From positions 434,001-498,000 of the forward strand of contig JADJNY010000003.1 of NCBI GenBank assembly GCA_016714045.1: DNA of 64,000 bases, read 5' to 3'. Positions 24,680 through 33,918 of the stretch are shown here, one piece after another. The notes beneath the pieces were generated by a model. It made no database searches. It worked only from the letters and a program-made list of their open reading frames with translations, and had not been told where the DNA came from. The stretch comes from Planctomycetota bacterium (GTDB lineage Bacteria; Planctomycetota; UBA1135; GCA-002686595). Every line of letters begins with the position of its first letter. Within the stretch, counting starts at the first letter, position 1. The translations under genes and the position numbers were made by a program.

Positions 24680-26179
24680 TCAACGCTTCACCGCGAACGC
24701 GGGCGCATCGTGGACCTCCATCCACGGCTGCGCGGGGAGCCCGAAGAGCGACAGGATCGTCGGGGCGATGTCCGTGACGCTGATCACCTTCGCGCGTTGC
24801 TCGAGCGCGAGCCCCGGCGAGTACGCGAGCAGCCAGCCCGAGTCCTTGTGGTGCGCCGTCGATTGGTCCGCCGTCGGGTGCTCGTGGATGAAGCGATGGA
24901 AGTCGAGCGCGAGGTCGCGGTTCGTCCCGTGACGGATCGTGAAGCGCTCGTCCTTCGCTCGACGACGCGGCATGTTGAGCTCGAGGAAGAGCTGCGTGCG
25001 CTTCTGCTGCACCGTGAACAAGCCCTCGCCCGGGTGGACTTCCAACCCGCGGACGAGCTCAGCGGCCCGTGTCGCCGACGCTTCCGATTGGAAGTTGATC
25101 GTGACGTCGGGGTTCATCTGGTGGAGGACGACGTACTCGTCCAGGCCCAGCGCCCCGAAGAGCTCGCGTTCGCGCACGAGGCGCACGACCGGGTTGTGGA
25201 TCTCCTTCGCGGGATCGAACGGGCGCTGACCGAGCGCCGTGCCGACGAGGAGCACCGTGTTCGGGTCGACCATCGCGAGGATGCGGCCGACGACCTCGTC
25301 CGTGTACTGGAAGCTCTTCTCGATCCAGCGCGAGAACTTGAGCTCGTACGCCTTGCGCTGATCCACGGTGCCGAAGAAGCGTTGATCCGTCAGCGACAGC
25401 GCGTCCTCGAACCGTTCGGGCTCCGCAGCACGCCAGTAGCGATGCTGCATGTACGCCACGTGGTTCATGTGCACCGCGGCGTAGGCGGGCTTGTGCGCGG
25501 GGTAGAGCTTCTCGAACGCGTCCCACACCAGGTAGGAGTGCAGCATCGCGCGCTCGGGGTGGCTCGCGGGGCCCTTGACGACCTCGGACGGCACCTGCGA
25601 CAGCGTCTTCATCACCGTCGAAAGGCGCACGCCGCTCTTCTGCGTCTTCAGGAGCAAGCGCACGGCCTCGAGCGCCTTCACGCTGAAGCTCTCGGAGTAG
25701 TTGCGTGCGCTGAACACGCAGAACTCCTGCAAGGCGCGCGCTTCCTCGGGGAAGCAGTCGGGATCGTCGGCGAGCGATTCGGGTACGTAGTAGCGGCCGG
25801 CGCCGCGCGTGCGCGGCGGGTAGCTCATCAAGCAGCCCAGGATGCCCGTCGAGATGCCCTCACCGTCGAGGACGTCCCACACGCAGCGCCCGACGACGTT
25901 CGCGGGGTCTTGACCGAAGCCGACGAGGCCGTGCGTCTCCGGGCTCATGCCCGTGTAGACCGACGGCCAGATGATCCACGGGCTGATGTGGCGCCACGCC
26001 TTCTCGGCGCCCGCATCCCAGCCCGGGACGCGCGTGCGGAAGAAGACGCCGCCGTCGAGCATCCGCTTCAGGTTGGGGAGCTTCCCCTCGGCGACGAACT
26101 TGTCGAGGAAGTACTTCTCGGCCTCGTTGATCTCGAGGAAGAGCACCGAGACGTCGGTGGAGCGGGCTTTCGAGATCAT
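24680..26179 (-). CDS. Alkaline-phosphatase-superfamily (type I phosphodiesterase-like) protein
   Basis: A 499-residue cytoplasmic-looking protein. It begins with SVLFLEINEAEKYFLDKFV and GKLPNLKRMLDGGVFF, the layout of nucleotide-pyrophosphatase/phosphodiesterase proteins. WIIWPSVYTGMSPETHG corresponds to the nucleophile segment, and VTDIAPTILSLFGLP closes the fold. The first metal Asp is replaced by Glu or Asn, and the usual SDHG metal motif reads GTALGQRP. Activity may therefore be altered or lost. There is no signal peptide. Related proteins are often found in glycan clusters, as here, between GT2 and GT39 genes. Confidence 0.8.
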   Translation of the reverse strand: MISKARSTDVSVLFLEINEAEKYFLDKFVAEGKLPNLKRMLDGGVFFRTRVPGWDAGAEKAWRHISPWIIWPSVYTGMSPETHGLVGFGQDPANVVGRCVWDVLDGEGISTGILGCLMSYPPRTRGAGRYYVPESLADDPDCFPEEARALQEFCVFSARNYSESFSVKALEAVRLLLKTQKSGVRLSTVMKTLSQVPSEVVKGPASHPERAMLHSYLVWDAFEKLYPAHKPAYAAVHMNHVAYMQHRYWRAAEPERFEDALSLTDQRFFGTVDQRKAYELKFSRWIEKSFQYTDEVVGRILAMVDPNTVLLVGTALGQRPFDPAKEIHNPVVRLVRERELFGALGLDEYVVLHQMNPDVTINFQSEASATRAAELVRGLEVHPGEGLFTVQQKRTQLFLELNMPRRRAKDERFTIRHGTNRDLALDFHRFIHEHPTADQSTAHHKDSGWLLAYSPGLALEQRAKVISVTDIAPTILSLFGLPAQPWMEVHDAPAFAVKR

Positions 26180-26318
26180 CGCTGGAGGTTTCGACGCGGA
26201 GCGGCGCGAGAAGTCTATCCTCGGCCGGAAAGAGCGGCAATCGCGAGCGGAAGCGGCCGAAGGCGCGCGTGCAGCGAGACCATGGAAGCCGCCGAGAGCG
26301 CAGGGCTACACTGCGTCG

Positions 26319-28112
26319 ATGGAGTCCACCGGAGCGCAGTCGGGCGGCTCGGAGCCCGCACAGGCGCCCGGAGCGCGCGGCGCGGGGCGCGTGTGGCTCG
26401 TCGCGTTCGCGTTGCTCGTCGCCGCCGCGCTCGGGCTGCGGCTCGCGAGCCTCGATGCGCTCCTCCCGCAGAACACGGAGTCGGACGGCGCCGTGATCGT
26501 GCGGCAGGTGGCGCTCCTTCACGAAGGGTCCGCGGATCCTTGGCGCGAGGACAACTGGTCCTACTACCCGCACCTCGTGGCGCGCACCGTCGAGTGGACG
26601 ACCGCGACGCCGGCCGCCGCAGCCCCCGAGGGCGCGCGACTCGACGAGCACCTCGCCGTCGCCACCGCACCCAACTTGCGCGTGCGATGGGTCGTCGCCT
26701 GGCTGTCGCTCCTCGCGCTCCCCGCGACGTGGTGGATCGCCCGGCGCTTCCTCGAACGGCCGGCGGCCTTCCTCGCGTGCGCGTTCGTCGCGCTGTCGCA
26801 GCTCGAGGTCGCGTTCGCGCAGGAGTCGCGCGCGCACGCGCCCGCCGCCGCGTTCGCAGCGCTCGCCGTCGCCGCGTGCTTGCGCCTCCGCGCGCGACCC
26901 GAGGTCGCGAACTACGTCCTCGCGGGCGTCGCGTGCGGTCTCGCGCTCGGCGCGCTGCAGAGCGGCGCGGCCGTGTTCCTCGCGCTCGGGGCGGCCCACG
27001 TCTGTCGCGCCGGAGACCGGCGGCCGCTGCAGCACCTGCGGCTCGCGTTCGCCTTGGCGCCCGCAGTGCTCTGCTTCCTCGTCTTCTATCCGTTCGTGTT
27101 CGAGGGCGCGGCGCCGGCCGCGTCCGGGGACGCGCCCGCGTTCTACGTGCGCGAGGACGGCAACGTGCAGTTCTTCGGGCACACGGTGTTCCTCGCGCTG
27201 TTCAACGGGCGCGGCTTCGTGAACGTCGCGGAGACGCTCGCGGGGTTCGAGCCCGTGCTCGCGCTCGTCGCGCTCGTCGGCCTGCTCTTGTGGACGGCGC
27301 GCGCGCGGCGCTGGTCGCCCGAGCTCGCCGTCGTGCTCGCGTACGTCGTGCCGTACCTCGTCGTGATCGGCCTGTACGAGCGCACGTATGAGCGCTTCGT
27401 GCTCCAGCTCGTCCCGTTCCTCGCGTGCGCCGCGGCGTGGACGTTCGAGTTCGCCGCCGGGCATGGCGGACGCCGCGCGGGGTTCCGCGCCATCTTCGCC
27501 GTCGCGGGCGCGGTCGTCGCCGTCCTGCCGTCCGCCGCGACGGCGCTGATGCTCGTCACGAAGCGTTCGGCGCCCGACACGTCGGAGCGCGCGGCCGCGT
27601 GGATCGTCGAGCACGTCCACGCCGGGTCTCAGGTCGCGATCGTGCCGTTCGTCGACGTGCCGCTCGCGCGCACGGACGCCGCGCTCGACGAGGCGTCGAA
27701 GCTCGGCTGGCGCTCGCCGTGGCTCGACTACCAGCTGCGCGAGCGCGCGCGGCTCCCCGCGGAGCGCCACGACCTGCGGACGCTGCCGCTCGGGCGTAAG
27801 AAGCACCGCGACGCGGCGCTCGCGGATCCGATGGGCTACCTGCGCTCGACCGGCGCGCGCTACGTGCTCGTGCCCGTCGCGGGCGCGCTCATGACGGACC
27901 CCGCGCTGCGCGCGCTCCGCGACGCGCTCGAGAAAGACGCGCGCCTCGCGGTGCGCTTCGCGACGCGCCGCACGGAGAAGAAGGCGCTCGGGCTCGACGC
28001 GTTGCCGCTAGACGTCGGTGACACGTCGTCGTGGCCGCGCAGGAACTGGACGATCGCGCTCGCGTCGGGCGCGGCGACGGTCGGAGACGTGCTCGAGCTG
28101 TACGAGCTCTGA
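26319..28112 (+). CDS. GT39-like polytopic glycosyltransferase (first of tandem pair)
   Basis: A 597-residue membrane protein of the GT-C/PMT-ArnT type that would transfer sugar from a polyprenyl-phosphate donor outside the membrane. The first loop holds the acidic pair (NTESDGAVIVRQV) and WSYYPHLVARTVEW. About ten hydrophobic segments follow. The C-terminal 170 residues are soluble (DTSERAAAWIVEHVHAG; YVLVPVAGALM). The ATG giving MESTGAQSGG is the first plausible start in a divergent 139-bp spacer. It is followed after 7 bp by a paralogue of similar plan. Confidence 0.85.
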   Translation: MESTGAQSGGSEPAQAPGARGAGRVWLVAFALLVAAALGLRLASLDALLPQNTESDGAVIVRQVALLHEGSADPWREDNWSYYPHLVARTVEWTTATPAAAAPEGARLDEHLAVATAPNLRVRWVVAWLSLLALPATWWIARRFLERPAAFLACAFVALSQLEVAFAQESRAHAPAAAFAALAVAACLRLRARPEVANYVLAGVACGLALGALQSGAAVFLALGAAHVCRAGDRRPLQHLRLAFALAPAVLCFLVFYPFVFEGAAPAASGDAPAFYVREDGNVQFFGHTVFLALFNGRGFVNVAETLAGFEPVLALVALVGLLLWTARARRWSPELAVVLAYVVPYLVVIGLYERTYERFVLQLVPFLACAAAWTFEFAAGHGGRRAGFRAIFAVAGAVVAVLPSAATALMLVTKRSAPDTSERAAAWIVEHVHAGSQVAIVPFVDVPLARTDAALDEASKLGWRSPWLDYQLRERARLPAERHDLRTLPLGRKKHRDAALADPMGYLRSTGARYVLVPVAGALMTDPALRALRDALEKDARLAVRFATRRTEKKALGLDALPLDVGDTSSWPRRNWTIALASGAATVGDVLELYEL

Positions 28113-28119
28113 TCGCCGC

Positions 28120-29961
28120 ATGGAAGCGCAGCACGAGGCCCGAATCGGCGGAGCGCGCGGCGCGGGCCTCGCCGTGCTGGTGCTCGTGCTGCTCGCGCTC
28201 GTCCTCCGCGCGCTGGGCGTCGGCTTCGCGCTGCCGGCCGCGATCGAGGACGACTCCGGCGTGCTCGTGCGCCAGGTCGAGATGGTGCGCGACGGGACGC
28301 CCGCGGCCGAGCGCGACGAGAACTGGACGCTCTACCCGCACGTGATCGCGGAGCTCGCGGGCCGGTTCGCGCCGGACGACGCGCCGCGGGCGGAGGACGA
28401 CACCGTGCCGGAGCTCGTCGCGCGCGCGGGGCTCGTGCACCGCTACGTGCGCGGGTCGGTGCTCCTGCTGGCGCTCGGCGCGATCCCGCTCGCGTACCTG
28501 GTCGCGCGGCGCTTCGTGTCCGGGCGCGGAGCGACGCTCGCGGCGGCGCTGGTCGCGACGAGCCTGCTTTTCCAGGGCTTCTCGCAAGAGGCGCGGCCCC
28601 ACGCCGCCGCGGCCGCGTTCGTGCTGCTCGCCCTGCACGCGTGCCTCGTGCTCGTCGAGCGCGGCACGCTCGCCGCGTTCGCGTGGGCGGGGCTCGCATC
28701 GGGGCTGGCGCTCGGGACGCTGCAGAGCAACGTGCTCGTGCTTGCGCCGCTCGCGCTGGCGTGCGTGTTCGCCGGTTGGCCGCGCGGGTTCGGCGCGCCG
28801 CGCGGAACCGCCGTCCCGCCGCGCGACGACCGGCGTGCCGCGGACGCTCCCGCGCGCGGTGAGGACGGCGGAGCGGGCGCCCTCGGGGCCGCGCGGCTCG
28901 TCGGGGTCGCCGCCGCGCTCGCGGTGGTCGCCCTGTGCGCGTGGTTCTTCTACGCGCCGTCCGCGTCGGCGCACGGCGGGAAGCTCGTCGAGCTCGTCGG
29001 CGCGGAGCGCACGCTGCGCTTCTTCGGGCACAACGTGGCCCTGGGCGAGTTCGACGGGCGCGGGTTCGGCATCGTCTTCTGGAGCCTGTGGTCGTTCGAG
29101 CCCTTGGCGTGCGTGCTCGCCCTCATCGCGCTCGGTGCCTGGCTCGCTCGCTCGCGCGGGCGCGTGCTCGACCACGACTGGTTCGCGGAGCCGCGGCTCT
29201 TCCTGCTCGTCGCGTACGCGCTCCTGCACCTCGTCGCGATCGGGATGTACGCCCGCACGTACGAGCGCTTCTGCCTCCAGCTCGTGCCGCTGCTCGCCGT
29301 GCTGGCCGCGTGGGGCGCGGAGCGGATCCTCGTCCGCGCGCCGCGCGCGTGGAGCGCGCTCCTCCTCGCGTGGGTCGTGTTCGCGCTCGTGCCCGCGGGC
29401 CGCTTCGCCGAGCTGCGCGCCGGCGGAGTCGCGCAGGACGAGGCGGGCGCGTGGCTCGCGGCGCACGCGCGCCCGGACGAGCGCATCGTGCTCCACCCGC
29501 TCGTCGACGTGCCGCTCCTGCGCACGAGCGCGGCGCTCGCGGCCGACAAGCGCTCCTTCACGATGCCGTGGCGCGGCTACACGCCGTGGCTCCGCTACCA
29601 GTCGCGCGTGGCGGACGAGGTCGCCTCGAACGAACGCTTCGACGTGCGCGCCGTGCGACCGAAGGAGCTCGCGGCGATCGAGTCCGACCCCGCGGCGTGG
29701 CTCGCGTCGAGCGGCGCGCACTACGTCGTGCTCCCGCTGCAGGTCCTGCGGGAGGGGCCGGAGTTCCTCCGCGCACTGCACCGCGCGTGTCGCGAACGCG
29801 GCGAGCTCGCGGCGCGCTTCCCCGCGCGCGCCGACGGCGAGACGGACGTCGTGCTCGGCTTCGAGGACCGCATCGAGTCCGCGCAACCGCACTGGGCGTG
29901 GAGCCTGCTCGCGCGCTCGCCGATCTCGGTCGAGGTGGTCGAGGTGTGGAGGATGCCGTGA
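28120..29961 (+). CDS. GT39-like polytopic glycosyltransferase (second of tandem pair)
   Basis: A 613-residue paralogue of the previous gene. The first loop reads EDDSGVLVRQVEMV and ENWTLYPHVIAELAG, matching DGAVIVRQVALL and DNWSYYPHLVART in its neighbour. Helices such as AVLVLVLLALVLRALGVGF and LVAYALLHLVAIGMYARTY are shared in position. A cytoplasmic or loop insert of about 40 residues (RGFGAPRGTAVPPRDD) distinguishes it. The start is 7 bp after the neighbour's stop, so the two are cotranscribed. Divergence between the copies suggests different acceptors or sugars. Confidence 0.85.
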   Translation: MEAQHEARIGGARGAGLAVLVLVLLALVLRALGVGFALPAAIEDDSGVLVRQVEMVRDGTPAAERDENWTLYPHVIAELAGRFAPDDAPRAEDDTVPELVARAGLVHRYVRGSVLLLALGAIPLAYLVARRFVSGRGATLAAALVATSLLFQGFSQEARPHAAAAAFVLLALHACLVLVERGTLAAFAWAGLASGLALGTLQSNVLVLAPLALACVFAGWPRGFGAPRGTAVPPRDDRRAADAPARGEDGGAGALGAARLVGVAAALAVVALCAWFFYAPSASAHGGKLVELVGAERTLRFFGHNVALGEFDGRGFGIVFWSLWSFEPLACVLALIALGAWLARSRGRVLDHDWFAEPRLFLLVAYALLHLVAIGMYARTYERFCLQLVPLLAVLAAWGAERILVRAPRAWSALLLAWVVFALVPAGRFAELRAGGVAQDEAGAWLAAHARPDERIVLHPLVDVPLLRTSAALAADKRSFTMPWRGYTPWLRYQSRVADEVASNERFDVRAVRPKELAAIESDPAAWLASSGAHYVVLPLQVLREGPEFLRALHRACRERGELAARFPARADGETDVVLGFEDRIESAQPHWAWSLLARSPISVEVVEVWRMP

Positions 29962-30022
29962 AGGCGTCGCGGCGGCGCGCCGGTTGCCATCGCACTGCTG
30001 GCGGGGCAGGATGGGCGGACGG

Positions 30023-30247
30023 ATGGAGCGCATTCGAATCGAGACGCGCGACGGCGAACTGAGCATCTCGTTGCCCGAGGAGCTCGTGCGTCGTTGGTGC
30101 GTGCGCGACGGGGACCTGCTCGACGTCGTCGAGGGGTCGGGCGGTCTGTACCTGCGCCCCGCTCGCGCCGAAGCGGGCACGGATCGCGAAGCGATCGAGC
30201 GGATCCTTCGTGAGAACGAAGACGTCCTCCGGAAACTGGCACAGTGA
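30023..30247 (+). CDS. AbrB/MazE-type antitoxin
   Basis: A 74-residue protein with the swapped-hairpin AbrB pattern (LSISLPEELVRRWCVRDGDLLDVVEGSGGLYLRP) and an acidic tail that would wrap the toxin. It ends inside the start of the Doc gene (ATGA overlap), the normal antitoxin-first order. An ATG 12 bp upstream is also in frame; I prefer the one giving MERIRIETRDG, with GGCGGACGG before it. It probably also represses its own operon. Confidence 0.8.
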   Translation: MERIRIETRDGELSISLPEELVRRWCVRDGDLLDVVEGSGGLYLRPARAEAGTDREAIERILRENEDVLRKLAQ

Positions 30248-30648
30248 ACGAGCTCCAGCCGGTCTGGATCGACGTCGTGACGGCCACGAGCGTTCACGAG
30301 CGGGTCGTCGAGGCCTTCGGGGGTGAGTTCGGGATCCGCGATCCAGGGCTGCTCGAGTCCGCGCTCGAGCCGCCCAAGAACCTCTGGGCCTACGAGCGAC
30401 GGCGGGCCTCCGTGCCGCGGATGGCCGCCGCCATCGCTTTCGGCATCGCTCGGAACCACCCCTTCGTCGACGGGAACAGGCGCACGGCGTTCGTCCTGTC
30501 GATGCTGTTCTTGGAGCGCCACGGGCTGGAACTCGCGGCCAGCCAGCAGGAGAAGTACGAGACCTTCATGGCCCTCGCCGAGGGGCGCAGGTCCGAGGAA
30601 GAGCTCGGCGCATGGTTCGAAGCCCGAACGCGAGTGCGGAGCGCGTGA
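30244..30648 (+). CDS. doc: Doc-type (death-on-curing, Fic-fold) toxin
   Basis: A 134-residue toxin. The Fic/Doc motif HPFVDGNRR is present, with the aspartate that distinguishes Doc kinases from AMP-transferring Fic enzymes. Doc of phage P1 phosphorylates EF-Tu. Length matches the family. It overlaps the AbrB-type antitoxin gene by 4 bp. Pairing Doc with an AbrB-type rather than a Phd-type antitoxin is a known variation. The pair sits among glycan genes without other mobile features. Confidence 0.88.
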   Translation: MNELQPVWIDVVTATSVHERVVEAFGGEFGIRDPGLLESALEPPKNLWAYERRRASVPRMAAAIAFGIARNHPFVDGNRRTAFVLSMLFLERHGLELAASQQEKYETFMALAEGRRSEEELGAWFEARTRVRSA

Positions 30649-30710
30649 GTCCCACCCGACGACTGCGGGCAGGTGCGGCCATCGCCGAGCCAGGCGAGGC
30701 GACGCGTTGC

Positions 30711-32474
30711 GTGCATGGCCGGTCGAGCCATCGAGCCTCGGCCGTCGCGTTGGTCCTCACGCTCGTCCTCTCGGCCTGCTCGGGACGCGACCCGCGTCCG
30801 AACGTGCTCTTGATCACGCTCGACACGACGCGCGCCGACGCGCTCGGGTGCTACGCGCCGCGGCCGGGGTTGACGCCGAACCTCGATGCGCTCGCGCGCG
30901 AGAGCGTCGTGTTCGACCGCGCCCGCACCGTCGCGCCGCTGACGCTGCCTGCTCACGCGTCGATGCTCACCGGGCTCTACCCGCCGCGTCACGGCGCGCG
31001 CGACAACGGGCTCGTGCCCGTGCCCACGAGCGCGCGCACCGCGGCCGAGCTCTTGTCGGACGCCGGCTACGACACGGCGGCGTTCGTCAGCGCCGCCGTG
31101 CTCGATGCGTCGTGGGGGATCGCGCAGGGTTTCCGCGCGTTCGACGCGCCGCCGCCCGCTCCGCCTGGCGCCGCCGTGCACATCGACGAGCGCGGCGGGC
31201 GCGAGACGACGGAGCGCGCGCTCGCGTGGCTCGGCGGAAACGCTTCGGGCGCCGCGCCCCGACGCGAGGGCGCGCCGTTCTTCGCCTGGGTGCACCTGTT
31301 CGACGCGCACGCTCCGTACGAGCCCGCGCCCGAGTTCCTCGCACAAGCGAACGGCGACGCCTACCTCGGCGAAGTCGCGGCGCTCGACCACGAAGTCGGG
31401 CGCGTGCTCGACGCGCTGCGCGCCGCGGGCGAGCTCGAGCGCACGCTGGTGATCGTCGTCGCGGACCACGGCGAAGCGCTCGGCCAGCACGGCGAGCCCA
31501 CGCATTCGATCTTCTGCTACGAGCCCGTGCTGCGCGTTCCGCTCCTCGTGCGCAGGCCGGGACCGACGCGCGCGGGCGAGCGCTCGGACACGACGGTGAG
31601 CGTGGTCGACGTGCTCCCGACGGCGCTCGCCTCCGCGGGCGTGCGGATCCCGCCGACGCTCGACGGACGCGACCTCTTCGCGCCGGCGGACGCGGCGCGC
31701 AGTGTGTACTTCGAGTCCTACTGCGGCTGGCTGAACTACGCGTGGAGTCCGCTGGTCGGCGCCGCGCGCGGCGACGAGAAGTACACGTGGAGCGGCGTCG
31801 AGGAACTCGTCGACGTCGCCTCGGACGCGCGCGAGAAGGTGAACCTGGCGAGCGCGCGGCCCGACGCATGCGCGGCGTGGCGCGCGGAGGTGGAGCGGCT
31901 CGCTTCGGGCCCCGCGCTGCCGCGCGACGCCGTCGAGCACGTCGACGCGGGGGCGCGCGAGCGCGTCCTCAGCCTCGGGTACGCGGGCGCCGCGGAGCCG
32001 GGGTTCGCGATCCCGGTGCCGCTCACGGAGACAGGCCTCCCCGCGCCGCTCGCGCGCAAGGCGGAACTCGCGGCGTACTACGCCGCGCTCGAGCTCGAGG
32101 TCCAGGGGCGAACCGACGCGGCGATCGCGGGGCTCGCCGCCGTCCTCGCGGAGAACCCGCGCAACTACGCGGCGGGAGACGTCCTCGGCGCGCTCCTCAC
32201 GCGCGCCGGACGCGACGCGGAGGCCGTGCGAGTGCTCGACGGCCTGCAGCACGCCGGCCGCGAGCGCGTGACGACGCATCTCTCGCTCGCGACGTGCCTC
32301 GCGCGCCTCGGGCGCGCGGAGGAGGAGCTCGCGCACCTTGAGCGCGCGGTCGAGCTCCAACCGGAGGGGCGCGCGGGGCTGGAGGCCTTGGCGCGCGCGT
32401 ACACGGCTCGCGGCCGCACGCGCGAGGCGCAGTCGATCGAACGGCGCGTCGCGGCGCTGCGCGGTGCGCGCTAG
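30711..32474 (+). CDS. Sulfatase-fold lipoprotein with C-terminal TPRs
   Basis: A 587-residue protein. The GTG start yields a short signal with lipobox (LTLVLSAC, Cys23). An ATG 99 bp upstream, overlapping the toxin gene, is an alternative. The alkaline-phosphatase/sulfatase fold is clear: NVLLITLDTTRADALGCY, then LTLPAHASMLTGLYPPRHGARDNG, and VADHGEALGQHGE. The position that is formylglycine-forming Cys or Ser in true sulfatases is Thr, so sulfatase activity is doubtful and phosphotransfer is likelier. The last 150 residues carry three or four TPR-like repeats (AAYYAALELEVQGRTDAAIAG). It ends sharing a CTAG with the flippase stop. Confidence 0.82.
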   Translation: MHGRSSHRASAVALVLTLVLSACSGRDPRPNVLLITLDTTRADALGCYAPRPGLTPNLDALARESVVFDRARTVAPLTLPAHASMLTGLYPPRHGARDNGLVPVPTSARTAAELLSDAGYDTAAFVSAAVLDASWGIAQGFRAFDAPPPAPPGAAVHIDERGGRETTERALAWLGGNASGAAPRREGAPFFAWVHLFDAHAPYEPAPEFLAQANGDAYLGEVAALDHEVGRVLDALRAAGELERTLVIVVADHGEALGQHGEPTHSIFCYEPVLRVPLLVRRPGPTRAGERSDTTVSVVDVLPTALASAGVRIPPTLDGRDLFAPADAARSVYFESYCGWLNYAWSPLVGAARGDEKYTWSGVEELVDVASDAREKVNLASARPDACAAWRAEVERLASGPALPRDAVEHVDAGARERVLSLGYAGAAEPGFAIPVPLTETGLPAPLARKAELAAYYAALELEVQGRTDAAIAGLAAVLAENPRNYAAGDVLGALLTRAGRDAEAVRVLDGLQHAGRERVTTHLSLATCLARLGRAEEELAHLERAVELQPEGRAGLEALARAYTARGRTREAQSIERRVAALRGAR

Positions 32475-33775
32475 AGCTTGAGGCCCGTTCGCGCGCGCAC
32501 GAGCGCCTTGAGCACGAACACCGACAGGAACATCGAGCTCGCCGTCGAAATCGCGGCCCCCGGCAGGCCCCAGATCGGGATCAGGAACCAGTTCCCGGTC
32601 GCGTTGAAGAGCACCGTGAGCACCATGTAGACGGTGTGCCACCCCGGTTGGTTCGCCATCAAGAGCGTCTGCGCGAACGGGATGTAGCCCGACGCGAGCA
32701 CGATGCCGAGCATCAGCCAGCAGAACGGGACCCAGCTCGCGGCGAAGCCCGGGTCGCCCGCGGGCGCGACGGTCCCCGGCGGCGGCGCGAACACGAACTC
32801 GACCGCGTACGGATACACGAGCGCCGCGATTGCGCCGACGACGACCATCGCCGCGTAGGTGAGTCGGCGGCCCTTCTTCACGGCGACGAGCAGGGCGTCG
32901 AAGCGCTTGGCGGCGAGCTCGCGCGCGAGGATCGGGTTGTACAGGTTCTGGAGCACGACGAGCAGCTGGTACACGCCCTCCGCGATCATCGCGGCGACCG
33001 TGTAGATGCCGACGAAGCGATCCGCCATGAAGTGGCCGATCATGAGCACGTCGACGCGCGCATTGAGCTCGAGCAAGACGCCCGAGGCCGCGCTCTTCAC
33101 GCCGTAGCGCAGGTGCTCCCGCGCCCAGCCGCGCCACGGCTCGCCGCCGCCCGCGCGCAGGACGGGCACGACCTCGACGAGCAGCACGAGAAACAGCAGG
33201 CCCTCGGAGAACGAGAACACGAACGCCAGCTCGTTGCCGTGCTCGCGCGCGGGGTCGAACTGGAGGAAGCCGACCAGCGCCACGAGGATCAGCGCGTAGC
33301 GCAACGCCGTGTACACCGCGAACGCGCGCATGCGCTGCCGCCCGTTCGCGACGGCCATCCCGACCTTGTTCAGCGCGAAGAAGAAGAGGCCGGGCGTGAT
33401 CGCCGCGATGCCCTCGGCCGTCGCGGGGCTGTCGAGCCACGCCGCGATCGCGTGCCGCGCGAACCAGAGGAAGACCGTCGTCAGCGCGGCGAGCACCAAG
33501 GTCGGCGCGTACGCGCCGAGCACGACGCTCGCGATGCGCTTCGCGTTTCCCTGGTCCTCGGCGATCGCGCGCAGCGTCGACGCGTTGATGCCGCCGACCG
33601 CGAGCTGCGAGAAGAAGATGTACGCCGCGAGCGCCTGGTTGAAGACGCCGAGCGCTGCCTCGTCGTAGCAGCGTCCGATCAAGACGTTGAGCAGGATGCC
33701 CGAGACGCCCAGCACGGCCAGGCTGCCGACGTTCCACACGACGTCCGCGCTGAACTTCTTCCGGGCGTCGGTCAT
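32471..33775 (-). CDS. Polysaccharide flippase (Wzx/MATE-like)
   Basis: A 434-residue membrane protein with about 12 hydrophobic segments and the N-terminal pattern of Wzx/MVF-type flippases (FSADVVWNVGSLAVLGVSGILLNVLIGRCYDEAALGVFNQALA). A central RVDVLMIGHFMADRFVGIYTVAAMIAEGVYQL is typical of the family. It would move lipid-linked glycan across the membrane, consistent with the preceding GT2, WbpG-like and GT39-like genes. The stop codon lies in a CTAG tetranucleotide shared with the convergent sulfatase-fold gene. Start is the first ATG (MTDARKKF). Confidence 0.88.
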   Translation of the reverse strand: MTDARKKFSADVVWNVGSLAVLGVSGILLNVLIGRCYDEAALGVFNQALAAYIFFSQLAVGGINASTLRAIAEDQGNAKRIASVVLGAYAPTLVLAALTTVFLWFARHAIAAWLDSPATAEGIAAITPGLFFFALNKVGMAVANGRQRMRAFAVYTALRYALILVALVGFLQFDPAREHGNELAFVFSFSEGLLFLVLLVEVVPVLRAGGGEPWRGWAREHLRYGVKSAASGVLLELNARVDVLMIGHFMADRFVGIYTVAAMIAEGVYQLLVVLQNLYNPILARELAAKRFDALLVAVKKGRRLTYAAMVVVGAIAALVYPYAVEFVFAPPPGTVAPAGDPGFAASWVPFCWLMLGIVLASGYIPFAQTLLMANQPGWHTVYMVLTVLFNATGNWFLIPIWGLPGAAISTASSMFLSVFVLKALVRARTGLKL

Positions 33776-33918
33776 GCGCGGTGGGGGGCTTCGCGGACCA
33801 TCCGCACAGCGTGCTCACGGCAGAGGCGCGTGGCAAGCGGGTTCGGCGCGCGCGGCGGCGCGGAACCGGACGGTCGGGCGGCGCGGGGCGCGGACGAGGA
33901 CATGCGCGCTGCGCGCGG

